A stretch of 35,291 nt of DNA from an uncultured Verrucomicrobiota bacterium (lineage in GTDB: Bacteria; Verrucomicrobiota; Verrucomicrobiia; Verrucomicrobiales; Verrucomicrobiaceae). The stretch spans positions 1 to 35,291 of the forward strand of contig CAILZI010000239.1 in the NCBI GenBank assembly GCA_903838675.1. The letters run 5' to 3'. Below the pieces are notes generated by a model, which was not told the DNA's origin, ran no database searches, and was given only the letters and a program-made list of their open reading frames with translations. Positions 24,329 through 33,959 of the stretch are shown here, piece by piece; positions within the stretch are counted from its first letter, which is position 1, and every line of letters begins with the position of its first letter. The position numbers were made by a program, and so were the translations under genes.

Positions 24329-25515
24329 CATTGACTCCACCGCAACAAACCCAGGGCGCTGGCGTAACGTGGGTCCTGATATTTTTCTGCGAATCCAAAT
24401 ATGGCGGGCCCACGGGCGAGATGAGCGGGTATGCCAAAGATTTCTTCCGTGAGCTGGTCGATACCAGGGAGCAGGCTGCCGCCGCCTGTGAGAAAGATTC
24501 CGGCGCGCAGGTCGGTGAGCCGGGGTTTTGCGTCGAGCTTTTGCTTCAGGCGCTCCAATGTTTCCCGCATCCGGGCATGGATGATGTTATTCAGTTTGCG
24601 CTTCTCAACCTTGCCACTTTCAATCAGTGGATTGGTCATGGCATCGACTGCATTTTTGATCTGGTACTTGCCGGACAGGGCGCTGCCTGCGTCAATTTTC
24701 AGCCTCTCCGCTTCTGCGAATGAAATGCCGCAGGCCATGGAAATGTCATTGCTGATCTGATGGCCGCCTGCGACCAGCAAGCCGCTTTGATGCACGACGC
24801 CATCGCGATACATCACGTAATCCGTCGTTCCTGCGCCAAGGTCGATCAGCAGCGCGCCCTTTTTCTTTGCGTCTTTATCCAAAGCGGCATGGGCAGCAGC
24901 CAGCGGACTGAATGCCACGTCTTCCACTTCCACTGCAAGCTGCGTGGTGCACTTGATGGCATTCCGGATGGGTTCACTGGCTCCGTGCACAATGTGATAA
25001 AGGGCATCCAGCCGCCGGCACTCCAAGCCAAGGGGATCCGAAGGATAATCCATCCCGTCAATACGATATGTTTGCAGAAGGTGATGAATGAAAGAGTTCT
25101 GATCTGGGATGAGCAGGGCACGGGCGCTCTCATCCACGGTCTTGCGATCTCGATCCGTGATGCGGTTGCGTTTCACCGGCAAATCGATTCCTGCCGAGTG
25201 ATTGGAGCCGGTCATGGAGGCGCTCTTGATGGCGAGATGAACCTTTTTGATCATCACATCGGACTCCTCCTCGGCGGCATTCAGCGCAGCATGAAGACAT
25301 TCGCCCGCCTGCGCCGTGTCCACGATGACGCCCGAATCCAGTCCGTGTGAGGGAACCATGGCCACTCCCATGATGGTCAGTGTTCCGTTGGGTTTTATCT
25401 CGCCCACTGCGACGCAAACTTTGGACGTGCCGATATCGATTCCTACATTGATGCGTGCTTTTCGACCACGGCAGGGAGACGGGTCTGAGGAGGCTGGGGG
25501 GGCATAGGGGTTCAT
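24325..25515 (-). CDS. ftsA: FtsA-like cell-division ATPase
   Basis: This 396-residue actin-fold ATPase resembles FtsA. The first phosphate-binding loop is in INVGIDIGTSKVCVAVGE and the second in ALLIDLGAGTTDYVMYRDG. The adenosine motif is IFLTGGGSLLPGIDQL. FtsA tethers FtsZ to the membrane through a C-terminal amphipathic helix. Here the C terminus (YASALGLLRWSQC) ends right after the fold, so that helix appears to be missing. The ATG at 25515 forms an ATGA overlap with the upstream nucleotidyltransferase frame and is preferred over the ATG at 25542. The gene is outside a dcw cluster, next to a truncated gene. It may therefore be a paralogue, or PilM-like, rather than the main FtsA. Confidence 0.82.
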   Translation of the reverse strand: MNPYAPPASSDPSPCRGRKARINVGIDIGTSKVCVAVGEIKPNGTLTIMGVAMVPSHGLDSGVIVDTAQAGECLHAALNAAEEESDVMIKKVHLAIKSASMTGSNHSAGIDLPVKRNRITDRDRKTVDESARALLIPDQNSFIHHLLQTYRIDGMDYPSDPLGLECRRLDALYHIVHGASEPIRNAIKCTTQLAVEVEDVAFSPLAAAHAALDKDAKKKGALLIDLGAGTTDYVMYRDGVVHQSGLLVAGGHQISNDISMACGISFAEAERLKIDAGSALSGKYQIKNAVDAMTNPLIESGKVEKRKLNNIIHARMRETLERLKQKLDAKPRLTDLRAGIFLTGGGSLLPGIDQLTEEIFGIPAHLARGPAIFGFAEKYQDPRYASALGLLRWSQC

Positions 25516-25955
25516 GGGTTGGTTGTCTGTAATGGTATGCAAGCTGAAGTGTAGGATCTGCCATGGTGCCTGATTGCAGCATCAGTCCCAGCCTGCGACG
25601 GCAAAGTCTGCCGCTGCAACTGCAGGAGGAAGGTGTTGCCCTCCAGCCCGTGCTCAAATAGAAAGGCGAAATCAAGGTCTGAGCAGGGTGTGACCTCGCC
25701 ACGCCCGGTGCCGCCGAGTGCGACGACTGCAAAAGACTGGTGAAAGCCAAAGGCACGCTGCTGCTCCGCCCATGCTGCGACGAGAATGGTGTGAATGGCC
25801 GTGCGCTGAGTGATGATGGCGCGTCGATGATTTAACTCTGGCAACAAAATCGGCGCATCATTTTGCGCGATGAGCTGCTGATACGTCTGCAGGGGTCCGC
25901 ATTGATAAAGCATATCGAGGACATGCGATTCTTCTGGGTTGGGAAGCTTTGCCAT
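25512..25955 (-). pseudogene. truncated GlnD-like nucleotidyltransferase
   Basis: This 147-residue frame holds the N-terminal part of a GlnD/DUF294-type nucleotidyltransferase. The active-site sequence is VVALGGTGRGEVTPCSDLDF (GGxGR...SDxD), preceded by a helical region with RRAIITQRTAIHTILVAAWA. After FLLQLQRQTL the similarity ends and the tail no longer looks like the family. The usual helical, HD and ACT parts are absent. The loss looks like a deletion that brought the frame against the FtsA-like gene, with an ATGA overlap. A short translated remnant that couples FtsA expression is possible. Confidence 0.65.
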
Positions 25956-26299
25956 GGATGGGGGGAAGAGCGCCTATGGTGCTGGCATTTGGGAGCTGCG
26001 GCACTGCATCCTTCCACAAGGGGTTATGAGATTTTGTTAACCCATTTGCTGGCGCTGGCGTGCCGGGAAAATGGGGGATTGTTCCAGCCGCTTCATCACC
26101 GAATGCATTCTCCGCTTGTGCCATGACCATGGCGGCAAGTCCCTTGTGAAATACGCAAGAAGGCGCATCCGGCTGGCATGGAATGAAGGCATGGTTTCAA
26201 TGCTGCCATGACTTTTGCAAAACGACCGGCGCTTCAACCATTGCCAGACAACTCTCTTTATAAAACTGAAACCATCCCACTGCGGAAAGGCGGCTGCAC
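25956..26299. other. intergenic region between divergent genes
   Basis: No gene is supported here. A TATAAA at 26259-26264 could be a -10 element for the PcfJ-like gene, but the only TTG box nearby (TTGCCA at 26241) is just 12 bases away, too close for a standard promoter. Confidence 0.35.
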
Positions 26300-27922
26300 A
26301 TGAGCACCGGGACGGAAACTCCGCCGCTCCTGTCCATCGAGTGGGCGAACAACCTTCAGGGAATCATCTCCCTGCGTGGAGCCAAGCTGACCTTTCGCGA
26401 TGACTGTTACTTGTGGGTGGTGATGGCCGGTGAGAAGCCCCGTGCCTGGAGGCTGCGGGTGGATCATCGGTGCAAGGCCACTGGCAGGTGGCGCGAGCGC
26501 CGACCGCCGCTCAAGAAATTTTTCTGGCCGCAGGAAGTCATCACCGCCGCGCGACGGGAGTTGTTGCGAGAGCTGCGCTTTGATGCGGTGACTGTTGCGA
26601 AGATCGTCCCCCACGTGCCGAGCAATTACCAGATGGAGCAGCAGCGGCGATACATCCGCACCATCATCAAGCTGCGCTGGCTGGAACGATGGCTCGCGCA
26701 CTTCCCGCATGGGGCCACGGAGTTCGTGTTGCGGCATGGGTTTCATGAGCGCCAGTGGCATCTGCTGAACCTGTGGCTGCGCGTGCCGCAGGGGAGGGAA
26801 CTGTTTGAGGAACTGCCCGCGCTGGCGTGGATGCTGGCTTCGAGCTGGTGCTACAAGACGCAGCCTGTGCAGCGCCCGCTGCGCAGCATCCGCGCTCTGG
26901 TCACGAGGCCGCGACGGCATCTGCTGCGCTGGCTGGACCTGCCGTGCGGTGAGGCGACGCTGAGGCTGCTCAAGCCCTTCAGCGGGGCCGAGCTGAACCT
27001 GCGCGTGGCCAATGCGATGTGCCGAGTGTTGCGTCACGATGATAAGCGCCGCTGGTGGCTGAACCTGCCGCACAAAGCAGACTACAGTCAGTTGTGCATT
27101 CTGGCCTACGACCAGCCGATCAGCTTTGAATTGCTCCGCGTCATCAACGCCAGTACCGCCTGCCAGGGCACCGATCCGAATATGAGCCTTGGTGTGACCT
27201 ACCAGCGCACGGTCCGCCTGCTGCATGATCTGCACGATGAGGAGAATCTCGAAGCGCTGCGGAGAATCCGCTCAGTCGCGCGGCTGCAGCAGTTGCATGA
27301 CGAGTTGGACCGGGTCCGACAGGCACTCCAGACACCCTCCTTGGGATTCACACTCGAGCCCCCGCTGGAGCCGCCTGCCTGGCTCGAACCGATTCGCGAC
27401 TCCGACAACCTGCGGCATGAAGCACGCGTGATGCGGCACTGCGCCGACTCTTTCGCGGCCGAGATCGCCTGCGGTCAGTGCTATCTCTATGCGGTGCACC
27501 ATCCGCTGGCCCGCGCCACGCTCAGCATCCGCCCGTTGGCGGAGGACCGCTGGGCTCTTTCGCAGTTGCAGGGCGCATGCAACAGCGAAGTGCCTTCGGC
27601 TGTTCGTGCCGCCGTCAAGGTCTGGCTCCAGCAGGCAAAGCCCCGTGCCGGATTCGGAGATGAAGTGCGCCGACTGATCACGGGCAGTATTCGTGAAGCG
27701 GAAGAAAAGGATGCGTGGCGGAGACTGGAAGAGGAACGGGAACAGAAGCAGGAACAGGAAGTGCATCCTCATCATGAGGTTCTTGATGGCGCTTCGCCAC
27801 GGCCTGAAGCCGAAGCTCCTCCCTGCCGCCCCTTTCACCATCCGGATCAGCGCGTGTTCGACTTTGAGTTACCCTACTTGGACGTCAATGATAAGGCTGA
27901 TGTGAATTGGATCCCGTTTTAG
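26300..27922 (+). CDS. PcfJ-domain protein
   Basis: This 540-residue basic protein has a C-terminal PcfJ-like domain at about 371-450. It contains LRHEARVMRHCADSFAAEIA, GQCYLYAVHHPLARATLSI and WALSQLQGACNSEVPSAV. PcfJ is a family of unknown biochemistry first noted on conjugative plasmids, often beside PcfK. No PcfK is visible here. The N-terminal 350 residues are helical, very rich in Arg and Trp, and without known motifs. A charged EREQKQEQEVHPHHE stretch precedes the end. The gene stands alone between FtsA-like and DUF4062 genes. It could be a nucleic-acid-binding protein, by analogy to its charge, but that is inference. Confidence 0.75.
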   Translation: MSTGTETPPLLSIEWANNLQGIISLRGAKLTFRDDCYLWVVMAGEKPRAWRLRVDHRCKATGRWRERRPPLKKFFWPQEVITAARRELLRELRFDAVTVAKIVPHVPSNYQMEQQRRYIRTIIKLRWLERWLAHFPHGATEFVLRHGFHERQWHLLNLWLRVPQGRELFEELPALAWMLASSWCYKTQPVQRPLRSIRALVTRPRRHLLRWLDLPCGEATLRLLKPFSGAELNLRVANAMCRVLRHDDKRRWWLNLPHKADYSQLCILAYDQPISFELLRVINASTACQGTDPNMSLGVTYQRTVRLLHDLHDEENLEALRRIRSVARLQQLHDELDRVRQALQTPSLGFTLEPPLEPPAWLEPIRDSDNLRHEARVMRHCADSFAAEIACGQCYLYAVHHPLARATLSIRPLAEDRWALSQLQGACNSEVPSAVRAAVKVWLQQAKPRAGFGDEVRRLITGSIREAEEKDAWRRLEEEREQKQEQEVHPHHEVLDGASPRPEAEAPPCRPFHHPDQRVFDFELPYLDVNDKADVNWIPF

Positions 27923-28067
27923 TTCGGAAGCCGCCTGCTTCAAACCGAAGATCTCACGCCATGAACTCCTCGTGACAACAAGCGGTTCTGCCAGAAAAAA
28001 GCGTGGCTGAAACGCCCGCCTTTGCCATTGACTTCACTTGTTCCATCCACTGGAATCCCTACCAGCC

Positions 28068-31000
28068 ATGAGCACCTCCTGGAAAACCGTTCGCGTCTTC
28101 ATCAGCAGCACGTTTCGCGACATGCAGGCGGAGCGGGACTGGCTGGTGCGCTTTGTGTTTCCGAAACTGCGCGAGGAGCTGGTGAAATATCGCATTCATC
28201 TGGTGGACGTGGATCTGCGCTGGGGGGTGACGGGCGATGAGGACGCGGGCGAAGTCTGCCGCGAGGTCATCAGCGAATGTCGCCCGCGCTTCCTCTGCCT
28301 CCTCGGCGGGCGCTATGGCTGGGTGCCGCCGCCGAAACGCATCGCCGCCAATATTCTTTCGGAACTTCTGTCAGGTGCGAGCAAAGCGGGCACGCTCACC
28401 CCGGCGGAAAATGAAGCCTTGCTCGCCCTCTACCCACGCACTGGGACTGCCGAAGAATTTCGTCTGAGGGAAAAGCCGGATACGCACGACGCCCGCGAAG
28501 TGTATGCAGCACAGTGCGCAGTCACGCTGACCGCGTTGCACCGCGCCGGACTTGCGACCTCCATCACCGCCGACGAGATTGATTTCGGCGTCCTCAACCC
28601 GCCGCCCAACGACCACGGGCCGGTGCGGGCGTTCTTCTACTTCCGGCACGAAGCGGCGACGGCACGCATGGTGGAAGAAAAAGCGGGCGACTTCCGCGAA
28701 CCTGCGGGCAGCGACAATGCACGCGCACTTGCCGCGTTGAAAAAGACCATCGCCGACGCGAGACACGAGCCGCGCATCTATGGCGAAGATGCCGAGTGGG
28801 ACGCGGCAACGAAGCGCCTCGTCGGTTTAGAAAAGTTCGGCGACTCAGTTTTTGCCGACCTCTTCGAGAGCATCAAACACGACCCAAAGCTCGAAGCGAG
28901 ATTCACTGCCCCCGCCGCGCCACCCGACGAATTCGCCGAGGAGGCGGAGCAGATGGAGGCGTTCATTGAGGAGCGCACGGAACGCTTCGTCCTCGGCAGC
29001 CGCCAGGCATTAATGAACGACATGCTCGCCTTCGCTGCAACGGAAGGCACACCGAACATCTTCGTCCTCACCGGCGAACCCGGCTCAGGCAAGTCTGCGT
29101 TCCTTGCGGAGTTTGCTTCACTGCTTTTATCACCGCAAAAAGACACAAAAATTGTTGCGTTTTTTCGTGGACATCTACCCCACCTCATTCCGCATTTCGT
29201 GGGGGCCAGCACCGGTTCCACTGATCTCCGCCGAACGTTGCGCCGCCTCTGCCATGAACTCGCCAAGGCAGCAGGCAACGCCGAGCCGCTGCCGCTCGAC
29301 ATCAAGGATCTCATCACGCACTTCCAGAAGCTCCTTACGAAAGCCGGTGCGAAAAAGCGTGTCGTCCTTGTGCTCGATGCACTCAACCAGTTCGACGCCA
29401 CGGACGGTGCGCACAGGCTGAACTGGCTGCCGCACAAACTGCCGCCAGGCGTGCGCATCTTCGTCTCGGTTATCGCCCCGGCTGAAGGTGATAGGGAGCA
29501 CCAGACGCTTGCCATTTTGAAGAATCGCCCAGGCACTCGCATTATGAAGGTTCCTGCGCTTAGTTGGCGCGATTCGGTGCGAATCATGTGCGGCTATCTG
29601 CGGCGGTTCAGCAAGCGCATGGACAAGACTCAGAAGCGTGCACTCCTCTCCAAGCCTGCAGGCCACCTCCCTCTCTATGTCCTCACCATGCTAGAGGAAT
29701 TACGCACCCTCGGCACCGACGAACAACTCACCACCCTCTCCGCCAACCCCATCCCACCAGATGAACTCGAATGCCTCCGCCGTGACGACCACGACAGGAT
29801 TCTGGCACTCTTCATCGAGAAGGAGCTTCCTGGCGATGCTCGTTCACTATTCGGATGGATCCTCACCAATCGTCTCGCCAACGATCCGGGCCTTGCCACC
29901 CATCCAGGCGGCGGCGCGGCGCTCGTGGAAAAATTCGCCGCATGCCTTGGCGTCAGCCGTCACGGCCTTTCCTCGGCAGAACTCAACGCCATCCTTGCGC
30001 CCGCGCGAATGCCTGATGTCAAGAATGACGAGCTGGGCAATGTCGCTGCGCTCATCCGCCTCCTGCGTCCCTACCTCATGCGTCGCGGCGAATTGCTCGA
30101 CTTCTACCACGGCCAGTTCCGCGAAGCCGCCGAGTCAGCGTTTCTGGACACACCGGACAGACGGGGCGGTGCTCACCATCAGCTTGGCGAACATTTTGAA
30201 AAGCGTGCATCGCCAGTGGGTGCTAACCGTTGGGACAGCGACGACAAGCGCGCATTCCGGGAACTGCCGATCCATCGCGCTGCGGAAGCCCGAGCATCTG
30301 GCAAACCTGAGGTTCTGTATCGCCTTGTGGACGACACGCAATTTCGGGCAAAGGCATTCGAGCTTGCCCGCAGTGCGGATCCCATTGCCCGCAGTGCGGA
30401 TCCCATTGCCCGCGATTTGGACGTGGCGCTTGAACTCGCCGTGACAAATGACGATGCAGGCAAAGTCTTTCACTTCGCACTTATCCGCACGGAATTTCTG
30501 CGGGAACTGACAGAATCATATCTGCACCGCATCTCGGTGCTGGGTGAAAAGGAGCCAGAACTTGCATATAGCGTGGTGTCGCTGGTGCCAGATGCCACCT
30601 ACCGCCGCCTTGGACTGGTGGCGCTCGCTGTAAGAAACCGTCGAGATGTTGGAAGTGCGAGCCTTGTCGAAAGGCTGCTTCTGGATGCACTACGAATCCG
30701 TGAGCCCGCGACTGTGGCGCAGACCCCGGTGCTCCTCTTCATGGCGCGAAGCCTCTGCGAGAGCGGTTTTCCACAAGCCGCCAGCCTTTCCAGCTGCGTG
30801 CTTGATTCCCCCGCACGGGCAGTCTGGATGGCAGCTTTGCGAGATAGTGCGCAAGGGCCCGGCGAAATGTTCAACTCTGTACCACCCGCACCAGCCGATG
30901 AGATCGAGCGATTCCAAGCCATCCGCAAGACGCTCCAGCCTTTCTTCACCTACCAACGCAAATTTCGAAGCCAACACGATTTCGATCAATTTGAAGAAAG

Positions 31001-32576
31001 CCTTTTTCAAGCGCACGGCTTGGACGGCCCTAGCGCAGCCTATTGCATGGAGGCCGCGGAGTTTTTTGCGAGCGATAACGAGGAATTGGCGCTGCCAGCA
31101 CTTGGTCGCGCGATCTTTATAGCCTGCAAGGTAGGTAAAAATCATCTCCGCACAGAGGCTGCTCTGGCAGAGATGTATGCGGCGAACGGGGAACACGACG
31201 CAGCGGCCGAGGCGCTGGCGCGTGCACGGGTAATCGCCAAACTCGGCCACGCGCTGGCGCGTACACCACGCGAACGCGCATGGCTTGAGGATGCCAAGCG
31301 CGAACTGCTCATTGCTGGCGAACGAGCCGCAACCGTGTGGCGCCCCCCGGGCTCCCGTGAGCTCGCGGACGAAGTCAGAACCGAGAGTGTCGGAATCCGG
31401 GACGACGATCTGCCCGCCATCCTCTCCCGCACACGTTGGTTGCTCGCGGAGGGTAACCGTGAAGCGATTCCTCGGATGCTTGGGAGGCTGCTGGCCAATA
31501 CCGTCCCGCCTAATTTGCCCTCCCTGCTCGCCATCCACGCGCTCGCGCACGCCGCTGGCGATCTGCCGCACTCACAGCAAAGCGCCCGACTGCTCGCAAA
31601 CGCCGACGTGGATGCTGCCGCCCTCTTTGATCCAGACCGCCATTCTGAACTGTCCTCGATGTTTGCAGTGATGGCACAGGCGGACATCCGCATAGTGAGT
31701 GCACTCGCCTTCAGTCTCCGGGAAACAGGTTCTCGACACGCGCTGCTCGAATTGACACGATCTGTCGCGACGGGGCGCGGCGACATCTTGTGTCTTGATT
31801 CAGTTCTTCCCGAGCTCATTCGCCTATGTGCAACTACCGGCGAGATAGTACGTAGCATGGATCGTGACACGCTCGCTGCCACCGACCACCTCACCGTCCC
31901 CTCTGGCATGGGCATGTATTACTATCCCGGAACGATATATTTCGCTGCGTGGGGCGGCTTGGTATGTTTTATGGCCGCCCTGATTCCCCTGCTTGAGGAA
32001 CCGCACCGCCTGGTGCCGGGCTTCGTTGCGATTGCGCTGCTATCAGTCGGTGGCCTGCTGGACATGCTCCTATGGGATCGCATCGGCATTTGGAAAAAGC
32101 CCGAGAAGAGCCGGCGGCTTTTTATCTCGCAGGGGGGGACAGTCGTAATGTCACTGGCGCTGATGTGGGTGGTTGAGTTGGTGGACAAATCAGAACGTCA
32201 GCGTGTTGGTGCTGGCTGGTTGACCGGAATCAGCATCGTGCCGATGGCACTGTTCGCTCAGTGGTGCACACTCTATTTTTCCATCAAATGGCAGAATCGC
32301 CCTCAATGGTTCGAGACTCTGTTTTCCCCGTTTTGGGAGTTCCTCCCATTCACCAAATGGCAGCCGCGTATCAAATTGCTCGGCTCCGTGGCCGCCGTCG
32401 CGCTTGGCTGCGTGCTCGCGTTTGTGATGGCCCAGTTTTCTCGGGATTGGCGGCCATTTTTGTCAGGTGTTTTCTTTGCAGGTGGGCTGGAACTGGGCAT
32501 GGCTTTCGCCATTTTCCCGCTGCGCCGCCGTGTTTGCAGGTTTCTCGACACTACCCTACCGAAAGACCACTCATGA
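28068..32576 (+). CDS. DUF4062 - STAND NTPase with six C-terminal membrane segments
   Basis: This 1502-residue protein starts with a DUF4062 domain: RVFISSTFRDMQAERDWL, HLVDVDLRWGVTGDED and PRFLCLLGGRYGWVPP. A STAND/NACHT-like NTPase follows, with Walker A GEPGSGKS near 336-343 and a Walker-B-like VVLVLDALNQF near 430-440. A long helical region spans roughly 600-1270, and about six hydrophobic segments lie at 1285-1490. STAND NTPases oligomerise on sensing a trigger, and DUF4062 is TIR-like or deoxyribosyltransferase-like in fold. The inferred role is a membrane-linked signalling or abortive-infection ATPase. The ATG at 28068 is chosen because DUF4062 starts within eight residues. It overlaps the TPR gene by ATGA. 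Confidence 0.85.
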   Translation: MSTSWKTVRVFISSTFRDMQAERDWLVRFVFPKLREELVKYRIHLVDVDLRWGVTGDEDAGEVCREVISECRPRFLCLLGGRYGWVPPPKRIAANILSELLSGASKAGTLTPAENEALLALYPRTGTAEEFRLREKPDTHDAREVYAAQCAVTLTALHRAGLATSITADEIDFGVLNPPPNDHGPVRAFFYFRHEAATARMVEEKAGDFREPAGSDNARALAALKKTIADARHEPRIYGEDAEWDAATKRLVGLEKFGDSVFADLFESIKHDPKLEARFTAPAAPPDEFAEEAEQMEAFIEERTERFVLGSRQALMNDMLAFAATEGTPNIFVLTGEPGSGKSAFLAEFASLLLSPQKDTKIVAFFRGHLPHLIPHFVGASTGSTDLRRTLRRLCHELAKAAGNAEPLPLDIKDLITHFQKLLTKAGAKKRVVLVLDALNQFDATDGAHRLNWLPHKLPPGVRIFVSVIAPAEGDREHQTLAILKNRPGTRIMKVPALSWRDSVRIMCGYLRRFSKRMDKTQKRALLSKPAGHLPLYVLTMLEELRTLGTDEQLTTLSANPIPPDELECLRRDDHDRILALFIEKELPGDARSLFGWILTNRLANDPGLATHPGGGAALVEKFAACLGVSRHGLSSAELNAILAPARMPDVKNDELGNVAALIRLLRPYLMRRGELLDFYHGQFREAAESAFLDTPDRRGGAHHQLGEHFEKRASPVGANRWDSDDKRAFRELPIHRAAEARASGKPEVLYRLVDDTQFRAKAFELARSADPIARSADPIARDLDVALELAVTNDDAGKVFHFALIRTEFLRELTESYLHRISVLGEKEPELAYSVVSLVPDATYRRLGLVALAVRNRRDVGSASLVERLLLDALRIREPATVAQTPVLLFMARSLCESGFPQAASLSSCVLDSPARAVWMAALRDSAQGPGEMFNSVPPAPADEIERFQAIRKTLQPFFTYQRKFRSQHDFDQFEESLFQAHGLDGPSAAYCMEAAEFFASDNEELALPALGRAIFIACKVGKNHLRTEAALAEMYAANGEHDAAAEALARARVIAKLGHALARTPRERAWLEDAKRELLIAGERAATVWRPPGSRELADEVRTESVGIRDDDLPAILSRTRWLLAEGNREAIPRMLGRLLANTVPPNLPSLLAIHALAHAAGDLPHSQQSARLLANADVDAAALFDPDRHSELSSMFAVMAQADIRIVSALAFSLRETGSRHALLELTRSVATGRGDILCLDSVLPELIRLCATTGEIVRSMDRDTLAATDHLTVPSGMGMYYYPGTIYFAAWGGLVCFMAALIPLLEEPHRLVPGFVAIALLSVGGLLDMLLWDRIGIWKKPEKSRRLFISQGGTVVMSLALMWVVELVDKSERQRVGAGWLTGISIVPMALFAQWCTLYFSIKWQNRPQWFETLFSPFWEFLPFTKWQPRIKLLGSVAAVALGCVLAFVMAQFSRDWRPFLSGVFFAGGLELGMAFAIFPLRRRVCRFLDTTLPKDHS
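30366..30407 (+). repeat. 21-bp in-frame tandem duplication
   Basis: Two perfect 21-bp copies inside the STAND gene encode ARSADPI twice and are followed by a partial third (GCCCGC). The length keeps the frame. It is a recent slippage event or a variable linker. Confidence 0.85.
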
Positions 32577-33793
32577 ACACCGATCACCCACTAATTGCCA
32601 ACATCATCCGTGCAGAGCGGGCAATAGGGCGCAACCCACGTTCCGCAGTGGATCAATACGATGCGATCATCACCGATACCCGTTTTGGGGAATTAGATTC
32701 GCAGCTAAGATCGGCCTGCCATCTCAACCGTGGATTCCAGCAGCGGATTCTCGGACGTCCACGCGAGGCGCTTGCGGACTACGAACGCGCTGCTAAGCTC
32801 GCGCCTAGCTCCTTCAAGCCACACACCAATGCCGCCTTGGTCCATGCTCAGGATCTGCGTGACTTTAAAGCCGCAAAAGCGGCGTTTGACCGCGGTATCG
32901 CACTCAATCCTGGCTGTGTGGACGCTCTCTATTCCCGAGCGATGGTGAATATGGAGCTAAACGATTTAGACGGAGCCGAAGCCGACCTGAATTCGTCCTT
33001 GGCCTTAGCCCCCGAGGATTCGAATGCCCTCTCCAATCTCGGTACCCTTCAAATGAAACGGGGCCAACTCGAACAGGCAGCCGATAGTTTCCAAAAGGCA
33101 CTCAGATTCGCCCCACATGATACCGAAATTCGTTACAATGCCGCGTTGGCACTCTTCCACATCGGCCTGCACGATGCGGCGCAGAATATCCTGAGACGCG
33201 ACAGTCGCGCAGTCAGCATGTGGGAAGCAAAGGGAGGTCCGAGAATTCCTCGTATGCCCAAATTCGCGCTGATAAAGTTTGTCTTGTTCTTCCTTTTCGG
33301 ACTTGGGGCAACGTTAGTTATTGGCCACGCCAGACCCTGGTTCCTTCTCACGACAATTATTGTCGGCGGTGTCTGCTTTAGGATGGCCAAATCGACCCAA
33401 GTGGCCGTCAATCCTCAGGACGTTCCATTTTCGCCGATGGTTACTCTATCCTATCGTGAATTCGACCAGTGGGCAAAACAGAATAATCTGAGGAGGCTGG
33501 ATTCAGATTTTTTTTATCGAACTGATGTGCATTGGACAGAAAAGCTCTCAGTGCTTTTTTCAGGCAGTGACGCTTCCGCTCATTGTTTAGAGCCACGGCG
33601 GAGCACGACGAAGATTCTTTTCGTAGATTTGGCGCTCGGAATTCTCATCTTGTTTCCTGCAGTTCTAGGCTCGTCTGAGTCGCTGGATTATCGCGGGGCG
33701 TCGTTCTTTCAGATTATGAGCGGTGTTGCGTTGGGCCAAGTAGCTGGATGGGCGACTGGAAGATTTTACAGATGGATGCGAGGGCAGATGTAA
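32573..33793 (+). CDS. TPR protein with C-terminal membrane segments
   Basis: This 406-residue protein has about five TPR units between residues 20 and 205, for example ALADYERAAKLAPSSFKPHT and GAEADLNSSLALAPEDSNAL. Two closely spaced hydrophobic segments follow (FVLFFLFGLGATLVIG, FLLTTIIVGGVCF), and two more sit near the C terminus (LFVDLALGILILFPAVL and a weaker one). TPRs bind partner proteins. The ATG overlaps the STAND gene stop (ATGA), so the two are coupled and the TPR protein is probably a membrane partner or adaptor of the DUF4062-STAND protein. The cytoplasmic loop between the membrane pairs has no known domain. Confidence 0.85.
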   Translation: MNTDHPLIANIIRAERAIGRNPRSAVDQYDAIITDTRFGELDSQLRSACHLNRGFQQRILGRPREALADYERAAKLAPSSFKPHTNAALVHAQDLRDFKAAKAAFDRGIALNPGCVDALYSRAMVNMELNDLDGAEADLNSSLALAPEDSNALSNLGTLQMKRGQLEQAADSFQKALRFAPHDTEIRYNAALALFHIGLHDAAQNILRRDSRAVSMWEAKGGPRIPRMPKFALIKFVLFFLFGLGATLVIGHARPWFLLTTIIVGGVCFRMAKSTQVAVNPQDVPFSPMVTLSYREFDQWAKQNNLRRLDSDFFYRTDVHWTEKLSVLFSGSDASAHCLEPRRSTTKILFVDLALGILILFPAVLGSSESLDYRGASFFQIMSGVALGQVAGWATGRFYRWMRGQM

Positions 33794-33860
33794 TCGTGGC
33801 TCCCAAGTATTCCCAGATGCAGACAATTTTCGTCATACAACATAGAATAATAGGCGTCTA

Positions 33861-33878
33861 GCGCAGCAACGGCTGCGC
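33861..33878. other. GC-rich hairpin between TPR and coiled-coil genes
   Basis: GCGCAGC and GCTGCGC pair perfectly around a four-base loop (AACG). No T-run follows, so it is only a weak terminator candidate. It may partly separate the two genes. Confidence 0.4.
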
Positions 33879-33959
33879 GAGCGTTGCATGCTCAGTCACT
33901 TGAACACTCTATCTCCGCTCGCCTCTCTCTGCCCTCCTCCGACTAGCTGACCACACACG

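Noticed and set aside
26241..26264. Sigma-70-type promoter before the PcfJ-like gene
   Set aside because: The TTGCCA and TATAAA boxes are only 12 bases apart, too close for a normal promoter.
26258..27235. Minus-strand frame of 325 codons opposite the PcfJ-like gene
   Set aside because: It has low-complexity, shadow-like composition. The plus frame has the PcfJ motifs.
30690..31915. Two long minus-strand frames inside the STAND gene
   Set aside because: Both are antisense to a continuous helical coding region and show no motifs.
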